Of a DNA stretch of 16,621 nt, positions 14,326 to 16,621 are shown one piece after another. Numbering within the stretch: the stretch's first letter is position 1; each line of letters begins with the position of its first letter. Location of the stretch: contig JACCUC010000326.1 in assembly GCA_013812065.1 (NCBI GenBank), forward strand, positions 1 to 16,621, in the 5' to 3' direction. A model generated the notes under the pieces. It did no database searches and was not told where the DNA came from. It worked only from the letters and a program-made list of their open reading frames with translations. This DNA comes from Thermoleophilaceae bacterium. GTDB taxonomy: Bacteria; Actinomycetota; Thermoleophilia; Solirubrobacterales; Thermoleophilaceae. Position numbers and translations under genes: made by a program.

Positions 14326-16443
14326 TCAGCCCAGCTCGGCGAAGTGGACCTCGAGGGCCTGACGGAGCTGCTCCAAGGCCCGTTGCGCCTGCTCCACTGT
14401 CGCCGCCTCGGCACGCACCCGGCGCCGCTGGCTGTGAAGCGCGTCGTAAAGACCGACGAGGTTGCCGAGCGCCCGGGCGATCGGCGCGTCCGCGGCGCCG
14501 AGCCACTCCAGCATCCTTTCCACGTCTCGAAGGCCACGGTAGCTCACCGGCAGCTCGCCGGAGGGGTCGTCACCGCGTGGGTCGAGCTCCCGGAGGTAGC
14601 GGTCCCACAAATCCCGGACCTCCGCGACCCTCCTGCCAGGGTGGACAAGCTCGTGCGCCATCGCCCACAGGTGCTCGGGGTGCTGGTCGACGGCGCGGTC
14701 GACAGCCGCCAGCGCCACAGTCGGCAGGCGGTCCCCGGCAGCCGCATAGCCCGAGATAGTCACCAGCCGTCCGGCGCTTGCGGCGTGGTCGCCGGCTAGG
14801 TGCTCGAGAACCGCGTCGCGCACGCGAGCGAGCTCTGCGACATTGATCGGCCACCAGTAACGCATCTCCTGCTTGCGGAAGTACCCGGTGCAGTCGAGCT
14901 CGCGACGCTCGGCCCGCGCGACGACTTGGAGCTGCACCAGCACGAACGACGGGAACTCGCCCTCCGGCTCTCCGTCCGTCCACGGGTCGAGCAGCATGAT
15001 CACTGCACGGGTCGTGTGGGCCGAGGACTTCAATGTCTCGGCGGCGCGCTTGACTTGGTCTTTCCAGTGGCGGTGAATCCGTTCGCCGTGGTTGAACGTC
15101 ACCTGTTGGAGGAGCTGCGGCTCGGGCAGTTGCCACCAGCGCACGAGATCGCTCATCCACGACTGGACGTCCTCAACGCCCTCCGGCTGCGGGTACCCGT
15201 CAGGGACACGCCCGGCGTCGTCGCCGTTACGGATCGCGCAGGTAAGGTCGCGCAGCGGCTGGTCCGCTGAGCGGCCGGCGAACACTGACTGCAGCTGCGC
15301 GTACACCTCGGCGACCGACTCGCCCGACAGGACCATGGCATCGCCGATGGCGTCGACAGACCGCGGCCGCCAAAGGCGCGCGCGACGCGCCGGGCCAAGC
15401 CTTGGTGCTCCGCCGCGTGCGGTCCCGGCGTGCACGTCCTCGATCAGCACGTCGCGAGCGGACGCCGCCGACTGAATATGGATGAGACGCCCGATCGAAA
15501 GGCCGGGCCGGAACGCGGCGGCCGCCGCGGCGACGACCATGCGGTGCGGCGGGCGATCCAGGTCCCCGCGATCGGCAACGTAGTCCCAGAACAGCGCGCC
15601 CTCGTGCTTGTGGCCGTGTAAGACCACCTGCACGCCGAGCTGGACGAGCACCTCGCGGATCGCGCCGAGGTTGCTAAGCGCCTCGAAGCTCTTGAGCTCC
15701 TCGTTCGGCGTAACAGGCAGCAGCTGGTGATGCAGGACCGCGACGCGCACGCGTTCGCCACCTGGGTTCAGGAGGGCGGGCTCGAATTTCCGCAGGAGGT
15801 CAAGCAGCGCTCGCAGCTGCGCGTTGGAGACCCGTGCGACGTCGTGGCGCCGGAGGCGATCGACGAGGTCAGTGACATCTGCGCCAGCGGTCACTAGCGC
15901 CTCGGCGGCCTCGTCGTCGAGCGGCTCCTGGCCCCAGCAGAAATGGCTCGAGTTGATCGGAACGACGATGTAGTCGTCTCCGCGCAGCAGATGCCTTTCA
16001 GGCGTAAGCGTGCCGAACGGACGGCCCGCGCCGTCGAAGTCCTCCGTGTCGAGGAGCGGCGTGACGAGATCGTGCGCGCGGGTGGCCGACAAAAACCCCT
16101 TGTACCGGTCGGGATCCCCTGGCCCCGGGTCCCACGGCACGTCGTGGTTGCCTGGGACGACAAGAACGTTGCGCGCGCCGACCGCGTCGATGATTGGCCG
16201 GAGCACGTCGGCGAACTCGTCGAAGCCGTCCTGACAGCTCTTGTTTGTCAGATCGCCGCTGACGACCACGGCCGACACCCGAGCGAAAAGACCATCTTCG
16301 GCCAGGCTCTCCAGCGCCTCGCGCAGCACGTGCTTCTCGGCTCGCCGGTCACCGCCGGCGATCAGGCTCTTGTGGTCGTCGAGGTACTGGTGTTCCGCCG
16401 GCGGCCCGAGGTGCAGGTCTGACAAATGCAGAATCGTGGTCAT
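14326..16443 (-). CDS. Metallophosphoesterase with C-terminal thymidylate-synthase-like domain
   Basis: The 705-aa protein begins with a calcineurin-type phosphoesterase domain (about 1-320). Metal ligands are D9 and H11 (SDLHLG), D64 (SGDLTN), N99 and H100 (PGNHDV), H238 (LHHQ), and the LHGHKH block at 275-280. After a linker, residues about 448-570 align with the thymidylate synthase core: HTTRAVIMLLDP with R479, FPSF with S499 where the catalytic Cys should be, then R523 and N534 at the exact 11-residue spacing of R166-N177. The C-terminal 135 residues are helical, with a likely coiled coil at 670-700. AGGAGG lies 9 nt before the ATG at 16443, so a longer open frame to 16545 is not used. 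It may hydrolyse a nucleotide or modified base phosphate; the substrate is unknown. Confidence 0.82.
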   Translation of the reverse strand: MTTILHLSDLHLGPPAEHQYLDDHKSLIAGGDRRAEKHVLREALESLAEDGLFARVSAVVVSGDLTNKSCQDGFDEFADVLRPIIDAVGARNVLVVPGNHDVPWDPGPGDPDRYKGFLSATRAHDLVTPLLDTEDFDGAGRPFGTLTPERHLLRGDDYIVVPINSSHFCWGQEPLDDEAAEALVTAGADVTDLVDRLRRHDVARVSNAQLRALLDLLRKFEPALLNPGGERVRVAVLHHQLLPVTPNEELKSFEALSNLGAIREVLVQLGVQVVLHGHKHEGALFWDYVADRGDLDRPPHRMVVAAAAAAFRPGLSIGRLIHIQSAASARDVLIEDVHAGTARGGAPRLGPARRARLWRPRSVDAIGDAMVLSGESVAEVYAQLQSVFAGRSADQPLRDLTCAIRNGDDAGRVPDGYPQPEGVEDVQSWMSDLVRWWQLPEPQLLQQVTFNHGERIHRHWKDQVKRAAETLKSSAHTTRAVIMLLDPWTDGEPEGEFPSFVLVQLQVVARAERRELDCTGYFRKQEMRYWWPINVAELARVRDAVLEHLAGDHAASAGRLVTISGYAAAGDRLPTVALAAVDRAVDQHPEHLWAMAHELVHPGRRVAEVRDLWDRYLRELDPRGDDPSGELPVSYRGLRDVERMLEWLGAADAPIARALGNLVGLYDALHSQRRRVRAEAATVEQAQRALEQLRQALEVHFAELG

Positions 16444-16495
16444 CCCTGCAAACCTCCTATCACTCCGCCGCCCCCAGTTGTCGCTCGAGCAAAAA

Positions 16496-16621
16496 GGGTT
16501 CTCCTCACGAGTTGGTGGTGAACGGGGGATCGATGACGATGCCACCGGCGCAGAGATAGATGAGGGCGATGAGGGGGTAGGGGCCGTGGAAGCCGAAGCT
16601 GCGGTGACTGATCAGACGGAC
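16496..16621. mobile_element. Possible end of an ISL3-like insertion sequence
   Basis: Nine bases past the transposase stop is the sequence GGGTTCTCC (read on the plus strand from 16496). It resembles the GG(G/C)T(C/T)-rich ends of ISL3-type elements and is preceded by AAAAA. If this is the terminus, the element ends about 50 bp upstream of the metallophosphoesterase ATG. The other end and any target duplication lie outside the window. Confidence 0.35.
16505..16621 (-). CDS. ISL3-like transposase, C-terminal end (partial)
   Basis: The minus strand reads 38 codons from the window edge to a TGA at 16505. They include RLISHRSFGFHGPYPLIALI and then an LCAGG stretch. This closely resembles the last residues of ISL3-family transposases, where an R-x-x-R-x-A-F-G-F-H-S block precedes an A-L-I-A-L run and the C-terminus. 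The rest of the gene lies outside the window, so whether the element is intact cannot be told. Confidence 0.55.
   Translation of the reverse strand, partial: VRLISHRSFGFHGPYPLIALIYLCAGGIVIDPPFTTNS

Noticed and set aside
16444..16545. N-terminal extension of the metallophosphoesterase starting at 16545
   Set aside because: The extra residues have no family counterpart and would overlap the insertion-sequence end. AGGAGG sits at proper distance before the ATG at 16443, and the SDLHLG motif follows at once, as usual.

Overview
The window reads as the chromosome of a high-GC actinobacterium. This rests on strong G/C bias at third codon positions, frequent GTG starts, an RsbW-type kinase, a bacterial Ku protein, and a nuo operon with a long, N-terminally extended NuoE. 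A deep-branching class such as Thermoleophilia is possible, but this is a guess from gene style, not a demonstrated placement.

Region 1 (1-6255, minus strand) is the 5' part of a complex I operon, nuoA-B-C-D-E-F-G. Nearly all junctions overlap, and nuoG runs off the left edge. It is ordinary and looks complete as far as visible. Region 2 (6323-8744) holds core or housekeeping genes: a small four-helix membrane protein, an RsbW/SpoIIAB-like ATPase, Ku (without ligD nearby), and a YjlB-like cupin. A stretch of about 300 bp (8745-9042) then carries only a possible gene remnant, a promoter-like pair and a perfect 17-bp inverted repeat.

Region 3 (9043-16443) is an unusual accessory island and the main interest. 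Plus-strand genes run in this order: an acyl-carrier-protein-like protein, a thymidylate-synthase-fold enzyme with the catalytic Cys kept but other canonical residues changed, an AcpS-type 4'-phosphopantetheinyl transferase, an XRE repressor, an ImmA/IrrE metallopeptidase fused to a chagasin-like (I42) cysteine-protease inhibitor, a papain-like cysteine protease with all catalytic residues, and a protein resembling the helical domain of phage thymine-hypermodification enzymes. The first five genes are joined by 1-4 bp start/stop overlaps. Facing them on the minus strand are a metallophosphoesterase with a second, Cys-less thymidylate-synthase-like domain at its C-terminus and a helical protein of unknown function.

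My reading is inference: an island-borne system that modifies a nucleotide or DNA base with a group handled on a carrier protein. It appears to sit under an XRE/ImmA-type switch, with a protease whose inhibitor is encoded in the gene just before it. It could serve defence, conflict or specialised metabolism. I do not recognise it as a named system.

The right edge (16496-16621) holds the C-terminal end of an ISL3-like transposase and a possible IS end, which supports a mobile or rearranged neighbourhood. No tRNA, rRNA, CRISPR array or integrase was seen.
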